Shown: positions 1-8,735, counted from the stretch's first letter. The stretch: DNA of 64,000 nt from Corynebacterium rhinophilum (GCF_030227225.1 NZ_JASPHQ010000007.1:1-64000); one strand, 5' to 3'. Notes: generated by a model from the letters alone, not told the origin. Numbers and translations are program-made.

Positions 1-195
1 TGGGTATCCATTTCAGCATTCAAGCCTCTGGTGATTGAGGCTTGTAGCATGCCCCGAACTAGGTCATTGGCATCCGTTGTCGACGTGCCTAGGTCATCAA
101 TCAGTTTCGCGATTTCTGGGTTAGCAAGCAGCTTCTGTTCAATCGCATCAATCTTGGCCTTATCAGCTTAGATCTCGTCTCGCCATAGTAGTCAT
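1..195 (-). mobile_element. IS256-family transposase, 5' part, frameshifted, cut by window edge
   Basis: Read leftwards, bases 1-165 encode an open frame containing EQKLLANPEIAKLIDDLG, then DLVRGMLQASITRGLNAEMD, which resembles the N-terminal region of IS256-family (Mutator-like) transposases just before the usual HLGY motif. The natural start would be the ATG at 195 (MTTMARRD), with AAGGAG at 206-211. That frame stops after ten codons, and the transposase frame resumes about 2 nt out of phase near 170-175. The copy is therefore probably broken close to its start. The catalytic DDE part lies outside the window. The family call rests on remembered sequence patterns; the frameshift is read directly. 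Confidence 0.6.
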
Positions 196-584
196 TCTGG
201 TTCATCTCCTTATGCGGGTTGGGTTCCCACACACAAACCATCAGACACTCTCTATTCCAGATTTTCCCATCTACTCAAACCGAGCAAATCTGGACACTTC
301 AGCCAGGAAGTCTTCCGGTGGAGCATGCGCTATAACACGTGCCGGCGGCACTCCTGGTGCAATCCTGTGGCTCCTAGTGTCCTTGAAGCCGAGACTTCAG
401 CTACACTGACGATGGCAGCACAGCTAACCCTCAGTGTGTCCACTTTCCGAGGGCAGGCACGAGGATCAAGGCAAACGTCTAAGAACAATAGTCAAATTAC
501 CTCACACTTCGTTTTCTTTATTTAGTGGCTATAGCTGGGAAAAGTTGCCGCGCTGAAAGTCTACATTCGGGTTACACTAAGTGC
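196..584. other. Intergenic region between IS remnant and ppk2
   Basis: No convincing gene is seen. The terminus of the IS256-like element probably lies near 280-300, where a GTGTCCAGATTTGCTC-type end is readable on the minus strand. A second GTGTCCACTTTCC stretch sits at about 437-450 on the plus strand. The stretch before ppk2 is AT-rich and should hold its promoter. Confidence 0.4.
573..578 (+). promoter_or_regulatory. -10 box of ppk2 (leaderless)
   Basis: TACACT lies six bases upstream of the ATG at 585 and no Shine-Dalgarno sequence precedes that ATG. This geometry fits a leaderless transcript starting at or next to the start codon. Confidence 0.5.
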
Positions 585-1484
585 ATGGCTGATATTAAAG
601 ACGACGACCTTCCTGAGATTGATCTTGCAAAAACCGACGGCTTCGTCGTTGATGGAACGGATGAGGATGATCCGTCGCTGATCATGCCGGATGGCTCTCC
701 GGTGCAGACGTGGCGCGAGAATTACCCTTATGAAGAGCGTATGACCCGCAATGAATACGAGTCCATTAAGCGCGCACTGCAAATTGAGCTATTGAAGTGG
801 CAGAACTGGACCAAGGAAACTGGCCAGCGCCACATCATTTTATTTGAGGGCCGCGATGCTGCCGGTAAGGGCGGAACCATCAAGCGCTTTAATGAGCACT
901 TGAACCCGCGTGGTGCGCGCACTGTCGCGTTGGAAAAGCCATCCCCACGTGAGTCCACCTCTTGGTATTTCCAGCGTTATATCGAGCATTTCCCGGCTGC
1001 AGGCGAAATCGTCTTCTTTGACCGTTCGTGGTACAACCGCTCTGGCGTTGAGCGGGTGATGGGCTTTTGTACCGAGTCCCAGCACGCGGAGTTCCTGCGC
1101 GAGGTGCCCATGCTAGAAAATATGATCCTAGGATCGGGTATTTCGCTGACCAAGCTGTGGTTCTCTGTTACCCGGAAGGAACAGCGCACTCGCTTTGCTA
1201 TCCGCCAGATCGACCCGGTGCGCCAGTGGAAACTTTCGCCAATGGACCTGGCTTCTCTGGATAAGTGGGATGACTACACCCGCGCGAAGGAAGAGCAGTT
1301 CCGTTATACGGATACTGAGGAATCACCGTGGATTACCATCAAGTCCAATGACAAGAAGCGAGCTCGCGTTAACGCGATGCGGTATGTCTTGTCCAAGTTT
1401 GAATACACCAACAAAGATTATGACGTGGTGGGTGAGCCTGACGGGAACATTGTCAAGCGCGGCCGCGACCAGATTGGTGATTAG
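585..1484 (+). CDS. ppk2: Polyphosphate kinase 2 (PPK2 family)
   Basis: 299 aa. PPK2 enzymes transfer phosphate between polyphosphate and nucleoside diphosphates in the cytoplasm, usually running toward NTP synthesis. Seen: Walker A GRDAAGKGGT at about residues 89-98, the following RGARTVALEKPSPRE segment, and the Walker B/lid region FDRSWYNRSGVERVMGF at about 146-162. Length matches single-domain PPK2 proteins, which are about 300 aa; C. glutamicum has two. A GTG at 525 is in frame, but the ATG at 585 is preferred because it gives the typical acidic N-terminus MADIKDDD and has a leaderless promoter box. The gene stands alone and is followed by a hairpin. Confidence 0.9.
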   Translation: MADIKDDDLPEIDLAKTDGFVVDGTDEDDPSLIMPDGSPVQTWRENYPYEERMTRNEYESIKRALQIELLKWQNWTKETGQRHIILFEGRDAAGKGGTIKRFNEHLNPRGARTVALEKPSPRESTSWYFQRYIEHFPAAGEIVFFDRSWYNRSGVERVMGFCTESQHAEFLREVPMLENMILGSGISLTKLWFSVTRKEQRTRFAIRQIDPVRQWKLSPMDLASLDKWDDYTRAKEEQFRYTDTEESPWITIKSNDKKRARVNAMRYVLSKFEYTNKDYDVVGEPDGNIVKRGRDQIGD

Positions 1485-1508
1485 TAGCGTTAATCTCAAG
1501 CGCCGTTG

Positions 1509-1543
1509 AGCGGGAAGATCGAGGAGATCGGTCTCCCCGCTTT
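1509..1543 (+). terminator. Hairpin after ppk2
   Basis: AGCGGG...CCCGCT with inner AGATC/GATC pairing, followed by TTT. It lies 25 nt after the ppk2 stop. It is a plausible but weak intrinsic terminator because the T run is short. Confidence 0.5.
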
Positions 1544-1749
1544 GCTATGTCTAAGGCCTCTGAGGTGGCTCAACCATCTTTATGGCGGCAGCGTGAGGGT
1601 GGCTGATAGCTCTCACAGCTATTTCCTAAACAGTTGGCAGCCATAAATAAAAAATACTTGAATTACGTTCCTCAGCAAACTATTATCAAGGTGACCTAAA
1701 AGTCATCCTATCTATATGCGTGACACAAACCACTGTAAGGAGTACGTAC
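1544..1749. other. Intergenic region upstream of the hydrolase gene
   Basis: Contains an imperfect inverted repeat (TATGGCGGC near 1580 and GGCAGCCATA near 1640) enclosing GTGAG/CTCAC. An AT-rich stretch at about 1645-1715 probably holds the promoter of the downstream hydrolase. No gene is seen. Confidence 0.35.
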
Positions 1750-2898
1750 ATGATAAGGAAGAAACTGTGCGTTCTGGCTACCGCAACCGCTGTATCCATG
1801 GCACCCATCGCAGTATCGGGAACTCTCACCGCTACCGCCTTTGCAGGCGGCGGCCAGCCCGTAGCAGAGGCGGCGGCAGATAAGACCGACGTACTCGGTC
1901 GCTCCACCGTTTCTGATAAGCAGATCGCCGATGAAGACGGCTACTTCGATAGCCACGACGGCGAGGGCGTGAAGATTTACTACCGCAAGCAGCTGGTAGA
2001 AAACCCACGTGGCAATGTTGTTTTGGCACACGGCGTTTCTGAGCACTCTGGCCGCTATGACTACGTGGCCAAGCGCCTGTTGGACGCTGGCTTCAACGTT
2101 TACCGCCTGGACCACCGTGGACACGGTAAGTCTGCCTCCGGCAGCACGCCGCTGGGACACATCGATAACTTCCAGTACATCCTCAATGACTTCGACCGCG
2201 TCGTCGACATGGCCAAGGGTGAGCACCCCGATGTAAAGACTTTCCTTCTGGGCCACTCCATGGGCGCGCTGACCGTCCAGGCATACGGCATTCGTGAGCC
2301 TGGCAAGGTGGACGGCATCATCACCAATGGTGGTGGTGCACCGTTGAACCTGTCCGGTAAGAAGGCAACGGGCGAGACCATCACGCCGGACGAGATCTCT
2401 GAGGTGCAAAAGCAGCTCGACCCCACCCTGTTCGAGCGCCTGCCGTTGGCGGATATCACCAGCTTCAACGCTAACTACGTGCAGAACCTGATTCCCCACC
2501 GCACCTACATTGGTGCGCAGTCGCCGGAGTTCACCAAGAAGATCATGCTGTCCAACCCGTTCACGGAGGGCATTTCCACCAGCCAGGCCGTGAAGGATGA
2601 GTACGCTACGAGCCCGCTCATCGCGCAAAAGACCAGCGCTGGTACCGCGCTGCAGCTGGGTGCTATTGCTACCTACGATGCTGTGAACGCGGACCTGTTT
2701 AGCGCGCCGACGCTTATCATGCACGGGACCAAGGACGGCATCGTTCCGCCGTACTTCTCCCAGGACTGGTACAACTCCATTACCTCTGATGACGTGGAAT
2801 ACGTCAACTGGGAGGGCCAGAAGCACGAGGTCTTCAACGAGCCAGCCGCTGACCAAGCGCTCGACAAGGTGGTGGACTGGCTGGGCCGCCACGTGTAG
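1750..2898 (+). CDS. Secreted alpha/beta hydrolase, monoacylglycerol lipase-like
   Basis: 382 aa. The N-terminus has a basic start (MIRKKL), a hydrophobic core and an Ala-rich cleavage region around residue 35, a typical Sec signal peptide, so the enzyme should act outside the membrane. The fold is Hydrolase_4: nucleophile elbow GHSMG with Ser near residue 170, an acid in MHGTKDGIVP, and a His in QKHEVFNE near the end. HGVSEHSGRYD matches the oxyanion region of monoacylglycerol lipases. The substrate is probably an acylglycerol or other ester, which is inference. The start is the ATG at 1750, seven bases after AAGGAG; an upstream in-frame GTG at 1720 lacks this. The gene is monocistronic. Confidence 0.8.
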   Translation: MIRKKLCVLATATAVSMAPIAVSGTLTATAFAGGGQPVAEAAADKTDVLGRSTVSDKQIADEDGYFDSHDGEGVKIYYRKQLVENPRGNVVLAHGVSEHSGRYDYVAKRLLDAGFNVYRLDHRGHGKSASGSTPLGHIDNFQYILNDFDRVVDMAKGEHPDVKTFLLGHSMGALTVQAYGIREPGKVDGIITNGGGAPLNLSGKKATGETITPDEISEVQKQLDPTLFERLPLADITSFNANYVQNLIPHRTYIGAQSPEFTKKIMLSNPFTEGISTSQAVKDEYATSPLIAQKTSAGTALQLGAIATYDAVNADLFSAPTLIMHGTKDGIVPPYFSQDWYNSITSDDVEYVNWEGQKHEVFNEPAADQALDKVVDWLGRHV

Positions 2899-3001
2899 AA
2901 GATAGCGTGTCTCGGGTTCAATAGGCCCGGCACACAATGACCTGCTTTCCCTGCCGTTGGGTTGGTACTTAGGCTTTAGCGGCCTGGGGAAGGTGGGTCA
3001 T
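2899..3001. other. Short convergent intergenic region
   Basis: Lies between the hydrolase and the minus-strand abi gene. No strong hairpin or gene is seen. Confidence 0.4.
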
Positions 3002-3802
3002 TTATGATTTGTTTGAATTATTTAGACCTGCGTAGAAGGTGTCCAACTCGGTGAGAATTGCTGTTGTGGGCAGGTTTTCCGTGAGGTAAGAGGCTAAATC
3101 ACGGTCCAACATCGCTGCTACATCGTGGCAGGCCTCGTGGCATTCTCTAGGCCGTAATCGAGTATCTGTGCCCGTGACAGGGATGCCGCGAAGGACTACA
3201 GACTCGTGATGCGCAACCCTATTTCTAATTTTCTTTATCTCGAGGATTTTGGAATGAACCCACTTACGGGTCAGACCGTGAGTGGAATATTCTGGATCTT
3301 TCTTCCGAGCTACTGAATTCGCACCTGGGAAGACAGAAATTAAAGCTTGCCGGGACCAAATTCTGTCGTGATCAGCATTGTTAAAAGGGGCTGGTAAGCC
3401 CGTGGAGCCTCCTTTATCGAGGATATTTGTCCAAGTTCTAAACATGGAAGCAGCAATGACCCTTCCTCCCAGCCTTCTGCTTCGTTCGGTATTCTTGGTG
3501 AAGTCTTTTGGCAGGCTATTCCATGCTTCTGTGATATTGTCTCGAACCCGTTTATCGAACCCCATCTCGAGCTTGCAATAGCAATCATCTCCGTATTCGG
3601 TGCTGAGATATCCAGAAACTGAGTTACGTAATGCTACTTCGATGAAGGCTATCTCGTGAAAAAGGGAAGCACTAAGGTGGCGATCGAGTTCGTAAAGCTC
3701 AAAAGCCTTATCCGTGGATCCACCAGTTTTTGTTAAGTAGGGCTCCAACCTGTTTTCTGATAACCACTCTTTTTTAATCCGTTTACTACTCATGGCTACC
3801 AA
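3002..3802 (-). CDS. Abi-family (AbiD/AbiF-like, HEPN) abortive-infection protein
   Basis: 266 aa. The sequence fits the Abi_2 family: an N-terminal region with YELDRHLSASLFHEIAFIE and ALRNSVSGYL, and near residues 192-197 the motif RNRVAH, matching the RNxxxH signature of HEPN ribonuclease domains. Family members are linked to phage exclusion by RNA cleavage after infection. Either the ATG at 3802 (MVAMSS) or the one at 3793 (MSSKRIKK) may be the start. Base composition looks poorer in GC than the neighbours, which suggests horizontal transfer. It is a lone gene with no methylase, antitoxin or paired defence gene beside it. The domain call is good; the defence role is inferred. Confidence 0.75.
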   Translation of the reverse strand: MVAMSSKRIKKEWLSENRLEPYLTKTGGSTDKAFELYELDRHLSASLFHEIAFIEVALRNSVSGYLSTEYGDDCYCKLEMGFDKRVRDNITEAWNSLPKDFTKNTERSRRLGGRVIAASMFRTWTNILDKGGSTGLPAPFNNADHDRIWSRQALISVFPGANSVARKKDPEYSTHGLTRKWVHSKILEIKKIRNRVAHHESVVLRGIPVTGTDTRLRPRECHEACHDVAAMLDRDLASYLTENLPTTAILTELDTFYAGLNNSNKS

Positions 3803-3847
3803 CTTAAGGGCTCTTTAAAAATATTTTTGATTGAGGCGGCACGTCCG

Positions 3848-3862
3848 ATTATACTCGGTATA
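3848..3862 (-). promoter_or_regulatory. Promoter with small dyad upstream of the abi gene
   Basis: On the minus strand TATAAT (plus 3848-3853) is a perfect -10 box for the abi gene, 45-50 nt before its ATG. It overlaps the dyad TATAC-TCG-GTATA at 3850-3862, which could be an operator. No clear -35 box is seen at standard spacing. Confidence 0.5.
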
Positions 3863-3928
3863 GTATTCCCCTTCTCGTGGTGGTCAACCGTTCAGCGGCT
3901 TGGCTGAGGAGGGGTCTTTTGCTTACAG

Positions 3929-3978
3929 AACCCCGGCTTTAGATTGACTTTGTGGTGGTCGGTCTAAAGCCGGGGTTT
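3929..3978. terminator. Strong hairpin downstream of the NRPS gene
   Basis: AACCCCGGCTTTAGA (3929-3943) pairs perfectly with TCTAAAGCCGGGGTT (3963-3977) across a 19-nt loop. It lies 15 nt past the NRPS stop on the minus strand. T runs are weak on both sides, but the stem is long and GC-rich. Confidence 0.7.
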
Positions 3979-3992
3979 GGTGTTTGCGTAGG

Positions 3993-6900
3993 TTATCCCC
4001 ACGGCTCGATGGGGTTGCCCTGCCAGGTGGCATTGGCGGGGACGCGGTCACCGCGCATGACCAGCGAACCGGGGCCGACGGTGCTGGATTCACCAATGAG
4101 CGAGGCGGGCAGCGCCACCGAGTGGGAGGCGAGCGTGGAGCCGGCCTCGATGGTGACGGTATCCAGGCTCATCACGCGATCCTGGAATAGGTGGGTTTGC
4201 ACCACGGTACCGGGGCCCACGGAGGCACCGGCGCCGACGTGGCAGAGATCGGTTTCTGGGAACCAGTAGGAATCGATCCAGGCGCCCTTGCCGATGTCCA
4301 CACCCAGCCCCCGCAGGCCCAGGTTGATCTCTCCTGTGCCGTAGGTGTGCTGGAAGAACCACGGGGCGGCGACGACCTCCACGAAGGTATCTTGTAGCTC
4401 ATTGAGCCACACGAATACGCTCCACAGCGGGTGGTCGGCCGCGCTATGCCTGCCCACGCAGATCCACTTCACGGCGATGGTCACGGCCATGGCGATGGCG
4501 CCCATCGCCATGAGCACGAGGCCGGAAAGGGCCCAGGTGGTGAGGAAGCCGACATCGGCAAGCAGGTAATACAGCGTCCCCAGGGTGGCGGCGAGCAGCA
4601 TGGCCGAGAACATCGGCGCGAGCAGGCGCATGGTTTCCACGATGCCGCGGGCGGCCTTGAGCTTGAACCCCGGGTTATAGGTCAGGGCCTCGGCGGACTC
4701 AGCGGGGGCATCTATCTGCGCGGTAACGCGCCGCATGCGCTCTGGCGGGGACCCCCACCAGTTGGCGCCGGACTTGGTCTTCTTCGGCGTGGAGGACAGC
4801 ACCGCGACCAGCGAGTTCTTGGAAAGCTTGCGCCCAGGTGCGGTAATTCCGGAGTTGCCCACGAAGGAGCGCTTGCCCACCTTGGCCTCGCCGGAGTGAA
4901 TCCAGCCGCCGCCGAGCTCATAGCCGCCGATCATGGTGTCATCGGCAAGGAACGCGCCGTCTTTGACATCCGTGAGCGCGGGGATCATCACGGCGGTGGA
5001 AATCTCCACGTCCTTGCCAATGCGCGCGCCCAAAGCGCGCAGCCATCGCGGGGTCAGCTGCGAGGCGTAGAGCGGGAAGAGCTGCGTACGGGCCTCATCC
5101 ATGAGGCGCTCGATGGCCCACAGGCGCCAGCCGGCGGCAGAGCGCACCGGATTCACTCCGGGTGAGATGCCGATGGACAGGATGCGCACGCCCAGCCAGG
5201 TCTGCAGCATGTAGGTGGCAAAGGCTGCAAGCGCCGCAAGGGGAGCGAAAAGCACCGCGCCGATGAAGCGGTTGCCGGAGGTGGAATGTACCAGTGCTAA
5301 ATCCACGATGGCGCCTATAAGCAGCGCGATGAGCGGCTGCGCGGCCAGGAAGAGAGAGGTCGCACCGTAAATGGCCACCCACCAGGGGCGGCGCTTCGGC
5401 GGCTTGGAGGGGAAGCGGTGCTTGGAGCGGCCCACCTTCTTGGCGGGTGAGCCGGACCAGCGCTGGCCGTCCTTGATTTTCTTGCGGCCGGTGACGGTGG
5501 AACCCGCCTCCACGTGGGCGTACTTGCCCACCACGGTGCCAGGCAGCAGGGTAGAGCGCGCGCCCACGCGGGCGCCTTCCTTGATGTCGATGGCGCCGAC
5601 GTGGAGGACGTCGCCGTCGAGCCAGTAGCCGGTGAGATCGACCTCCGGTTCCACCGCGGCGTGCTTGCCCAGGGTGAGCAGGCCCGTCACCGGTGGCAGC
5701 GAGTGCAGGTCTACGCCGCGCTTCATCTTCACGCCCAGGGCCCGGGCGTAGTTATTGACCCAGGTGGCACCGGCAATAGAGCGCGATCCGGAGGCATCGG
5801 CCCACCGTTCCGCGGCCCAGATGCGCAGGTGGGTCGAACCACCGCGCGGATAATCGCCGGGCGTAATGCCGGCGGTAATCAGGCGTGCGCCAAAGCCACC
5901 GATGGGAATGCGCCCCAGCGGCGTGGCAAAGATGAGCACCAGCGCAATGACCAGCCACCACGGGAAGGACTGCGCCCACTCCACGCCCAAGGCAGAGGCC
6001 ACGGTCGAGCCCAGCATGAGCCAGCCCAGCCAGGTAGTCGCCGCCAGCGTCATGGCGGGGATCTGTAGCAGAGTTTGGGCCACGCGGGTCTTCGCGCCCA
6101 CGGGGGTGACCTCGCGCAGCGGTGCTTGTTGCTCCGCCTTTGGGCGCGGTTCGGCGCCGGCGATGAGCTCTGCCAGCGAACCTAGCCGCGGGTGGTCATA
6201 GAGATCGCGCACGGCCACGGTGGGGTAGCGATCGCGGATGTGGCCCACCAGCGTTGCAGCGGCAAGTGAGGTGCCGCCGAGGTCAAAGAAATCGGCGTTC
6301 TCATCCTCCACGGATACACCGAGGGTCTCGACCCAGAGCTCGGCCAGCCACTTCTCGGTTTCTGTCAGCGTGGTCGATTCCACGCCGACGCCAGGCAGCG
6401 GCCACGGCAGCGCCTTCTTATCCACCTTGCCGGAGGTGCGCACCGGAAGCTCATCCATCACGCAGATGCGCGGGACCAGCGCCGCGGGCATGGTTTCCGC
6501 CAGGCGTTCGTGGGCCACGCCGTGGTTAAATCCGCGCGCCTCATCCTCCAGCGAGACGTACCCCACCAGCACGGATTCACCGCCGGGGGTCTTTTGCACG
6601 GCCACGGCGGAGTTGTAGACGTTATCCAGCGCGGCGACATTTGCGTCGACCTCACCCAGCTCAATGCGGCGCCCGCCAATCTTTACCTGGTCATCCACGC
6701 GGCCTACAAAGTACAGGCCGTCTTCTTCCAGGCGCACGTGGTCGCCGGTGCGGTAGGCGCGCTGCCAGCCCATGGATTCGAGCGGCGCGTACTTCTCCGC
6801 ATCCTTCTGTGGGTCCAAGTAGCTGGCCAGACCCACGCCACCGATGACCAATTCGCCGGTCTCGCCCAGGCCAACGGGTTGGCCCTGCTTATCGATGACC

Positions 6901-7916
6901 ACCAAATCCCACCCATTCAGCGGCAAACCGATCGAAACCGCGCGCCCCGGAATCATCCGTTGCGCGCAGGCGACGACCGTGGCCTCCGTAGGGCCGTAGG
7001 TATTCCACATCTCGCGGTCCTCGGTGGCCAGGCGGTCCACCAACTCCTGGGAGCAGGCCTCGCCGCCGACGATGAGCAGGCGGATATTATCCAGCGCCTC
7101 CGCAGGCCACAGGCCCGCCAGGGTAGGGACCGTGGAGACGACGGTGATATCGCGGCGAATCAGCCATGGACCAAGGTCCATACCGGAGCGCACCAAGGAA
7201 CGCGGAGCCGGGACCAAGCAGCCGCCGTGGCCCCAGGCCAGCCACATTTCTTCGCAGGATGCGTCGAAGGCAACGGAAAGCCCAGCCAGCACGCGGTCTT
7301 CCGGGCCAAGCGGGCCGTGGGGATGATCGATGAGGAAGAGGCTGGCCTCCGCGTCCACGAAGGCGGCCGCGGAGCGGTGGCTTACGGCCACGCCCTTCGG
7401 CTTGCCCGTGGAACCGGAGGTAAAGATGATCCACGCGGTATCTTCTGGCCGCGGGGCCTCGACGCCCTCTGCCGCGTGGCGCGGGGTTTCGCGCAGGAAG
7501 CGGAAGCCGTCATCGCTAAACAGGCCATCAATATCGGCCTCACCAAAGACCATCTCCGCGCGCTCATCCGGATCGTCCGCGTCCACCGGCACGTAGGCCG
7601 CACCGGCGGCCAGGGTGGACAGGATGGCGAGGTAAAGATCCCGCTTGCCGGAGGTCATCCGGATGCCGATGCGATCGCCCCGGCGCACGCCATTGACGTG
7701 CAGCTCTGCGGCCCACAGTTGGACCTCGTGGACGAGTTCGGCGTAGGTGATGATCTCGCCATCGTCAAGCGCGGCGGCTTCCGGATGGATCTCAGCCGTG
7801 GTGGTAATAATGTCCCACAACGTGCGCGGGCGCGGGGCCAAATCGCGCAAGAGAAACTGTTGCGGGACGCTGGGAAGATCTAAATTAGGACTACTACACT
7901 CTTCGGGTTCGTCCAT
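3993..7916 (-). CDS. Pls/PosA-family nonribosomal peptide synthetase (poly-amino-acid synthetase)
   Basis: 1307 aa. Order: adenylation domain at about 20-505 (A3 TSGSTGKPKG at 166-175, FDAS at 217-220, A5 NTYGPTEA at 305-312, A7 YRTGD near 388, A10 TSGKVDKKALP at 494-504); carrier domain with the phosphopantetheine Ser in DLGGTSL at residue 550; then a membrane part with about six hydrophobic helices alternating with three left-handed beta-helix (hexapeptide) domains. This is the layout of epsilon-poly-L-lysine synthetase Pls and polyornithine synthetase PosA, where the C-terminal domains join monomers iteratively. There is no standard condensation or thioesterase domain. The amino acid used cannot be read safely. 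The gene starts 2 nt after the marR stop, so the two are coupled. Confidence 0.85.
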   Translation of the reverse strand: MDEPEECSSPNLDLPSVPQQFLLRDLAPRPRTLWDIITTTAEIHPEAAALDDGEIITYAELVHEVQLWAAELHVNGVRRGDRIGIRMTSGKRDLYLAILSTLAAGAAYVPVDADDPDERAEMVFGEADIDGLFSDDGFRFLRETPRHAAEGVEAPRPEDTAWIIFTSGSTGKPKGVAVSHRSAAAFVDAEASLFLIDHPHGPLGPEDRVLAGLSVAFDASCEEMWLAWGHGGCLVPAPRSLVRSGMDLGPWLIRRDITVVSTVPTLAGLWPAEALDNIRLLIVGGEACSQELVDRLATEDREMWNTYGPTEATVVACAQRMIPGRAVSIGLPLNGWDLVVIDKQGQPVGLGETGELVIGGVGLASYLDPQKDAEKYAPLESMGWQRAYRTGDHVRLEEDGLYFVGRVDDQVKIGGRRIELGEVDANVAALDNVYNSAVAVQKTPGGESVLVGYVSLEDEARGFNHGVAHERLAETMPAALVPRICVMDELPVRTSGKVDKKALPWPLPGVGVESTTLTETEKWLAELWVETLGVSVEDENADFFDLGGTSLAAATLVGHIRDRYPTVAVRDLYDHPRLGSLAELIAGAEPRPKAEQQAPLREVTPVGAKTRVAQTLLQIPAMTLAATTWLGWLMLGSTVASALGVEWAQSFPWWLVIALVLIFATPLGRIPIGGFGARLITAGITPGDYPRGGSTHLRIWAAERWADASGSRSIAGATWVNNYARALGVKMKRGVDLHSLPPVTGLLTLGKHAAVEPEVDLTGYWLDGDVLHVGAIDIKEGARVGARSTLLPGTVVGKYAHVEAGSTVTGRKKIKDGQRWSGSPAKKVGRSKHRFPSKPPKRRPWWVAIYGATSLFLAAQPLIALLIGAIVDLALVHSTSGNRFIGAVLFAPLAALAAFATYMLQTWLGVRILSIGISPGVNPVRSAAGWRLWAIERLMDEARTQLFPLYASQLTPRWLRALGARIGKDVEISTAVMIPALTDVKDGAFLADDTMIGGYELGGGWIHSGEAKVGKRSFVGNSGITAPGRKLSKNSLVAVLSSTPKKTKSGANWWGSPPERMRRVTAQIDAPAESAEALTYNPGFKLKAARGIVETMRLLAPMFSAMLLAATLGTLYYLLADVGFLTTWALSGLVLMAMGAIAMAVTIAVKWICVGRHSAADHPLWSVFVWLNELQDTFVEVVAAPWFFQHTYGTGEINLGLRGLGVDIGKGAWIDSYWFPETDLCHVGAGASVGPGTVVQTHLFQDRVMSLDTVTIEAGSTLASHSVALPASLIGESSTVGPGSLVMRGDRVPANATWQGNPIEPWG

Positions 7917-7918
7917 CC

Positions 7919-8377
7919 TTATGCCTCGTCCTCGTCCGCGGCGATGATGGCCTTGGCCAGCTTGCGCAGGTGCTTGAGCTGCTTATTGGTGGATACGTCG
8001 AGCGCGTCATCCTCGGCATTGGCGACGAGCTCCGCCAAGTCCTTGTAGGTCTTGGTGCCCTTCTTGGTGCAGGCCACGATTTGGCGGCGGCGGTCCTTGG
8101 GGTCGCGCTCGCGCTTGGCCCAGCCGCGCTCCTCGAGGGCATCAATAAGCCGCACCATGTCGGAGGCGTCGATGGCCAAGGTATCAGACAGGAAGGACTG
8201 GGAGGCGGCATCCGCCTCCACGAGGCAGGTGAGCACCCAGAACTCGCGGATGGTGGTCTGCTTGGTCTGCAGAGCTACCTCGACGCCATCGCGGGTGCGA
8301 CGGCGCAGGCGCTCTAGCTGGAAGGATGGGGATTCGAGCAGGGAGGTTGGTATGCCAGAATTATTAGTGGAAGCCAT
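7919..8377 (-). CDS. MarR-family transcriptional regulator
   Basis: 152 aa, a normal MarR length. Seen: a helical N-terminus, then a winged helix with LVEADAASQSFLSDTLAIDA and DMVRLIDALEERGWAKRERD, followed by the wing DPKDRRRQIVACTKKG, typical of MarR dimers that bind palindromes and release on ligand binding. The stop is 2 nt before the NRPS ATG, so it is the first gene of a two-gene operon and most likely controls the synthetase. A TATGAT box six bases before the ATG suggests a leaderless, probably autoregulated transcript. The ligand is unknown. Confidence 0.85.
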   Translation of the reverse strand: MASTNNSGIPTSLLESPSFQLERLRRRTRDGVEVALQTKQTTIREFWVLTCLVEADAASQSFLSDTLAIDASDMVRLIDALEERGWAKRERDPKDRRRQIVACTKKGTKTYKDLAELVANAEDDALDVSTNKQLKHLRKLAKAIIAADEDEA

Positions 8378-8383
8378 ACCATC

Positions 8384-8389
8384 ATCATA
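8384..8389 (-). promoter_or_regulatory. -10 box of marR-NRPS operon
   Basis: TATGAT on the minus strand, six bases upstream of the marR ATG, with no ribosome-binding site between. It implies a leaderless mRNA for the operon. Confidence 0.5.
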
Positions 8390-8414
8390 ATCTCAAAAGA
8401 TGGGTAAAGGCCAA

Positions 8415-8711
8415 TTAATCGCGGACGACGGGCAGGCCATCCGCCTCCCACTGGTTGGTGCCGCCCTCGACGTTAATAACATCCCAGCCCAGGGAGTTCT
8501 CCAAATATTGGCACACCTGCGCGCTGCGCCCGCCTAGGTGGCAAATCACATAAATATCGCGGTCCGGGTCGATTTCCTGGATGCGACCCGTTATCTCACT
8601 CATCGGAATATGGGTCGCACCCTGCGCGTGCACGGTGGCCCATTCGTCGTTTTCGCGCACATCGATAAGCTGCGCGCCTGCTGGAACTTCGGTGGGTTGT
8701 ACGTTTTTCAT
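8415..8711 (-). CDS. Rhodanese-like domain protein
   Basis: 98 aa, a single rhodanese domain. The N-terminal LIDVRENDEWATVHAQGATH is the typical first motif, and the active-site loop CHLGGRSAQVC carries the catalytic Cys. Single-domain rhodaneses carry sulfane sulfur in the cytoplasm. It lies 24 nt downstream of the response regulator on the same strand, so it may be cotranscribed with the two-component genes. The physiological substrate is unknown. Confidence 0.85.
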   Translation of the reverse strand: MKNVQPTEVPAGAQLIDVRENDEWATVHAQGATHIPMSEITGRIQEIDPDRDIYVICHLGGRSAQVCQYLENSLGWDVINVEGGTNQWEADGLPVVRD

Positions 8712-8735
8712 ACCCCGCAGTCTACGTGCCGCGCG

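Noticed and set aside
212..525. Two short open frames (65 and 66 aa) near the left edge
   Set aside because: No ribosome-binding site, no domain and unusual composition; the region looks like IS flank and promoter DNA.
1708..2937. 409-aa open frame opposite the secreted hydrolase
   Set aside because: Shadow frame; the plus-strand gene has a signal peptide, ribosome-binding site and catalytic triad.
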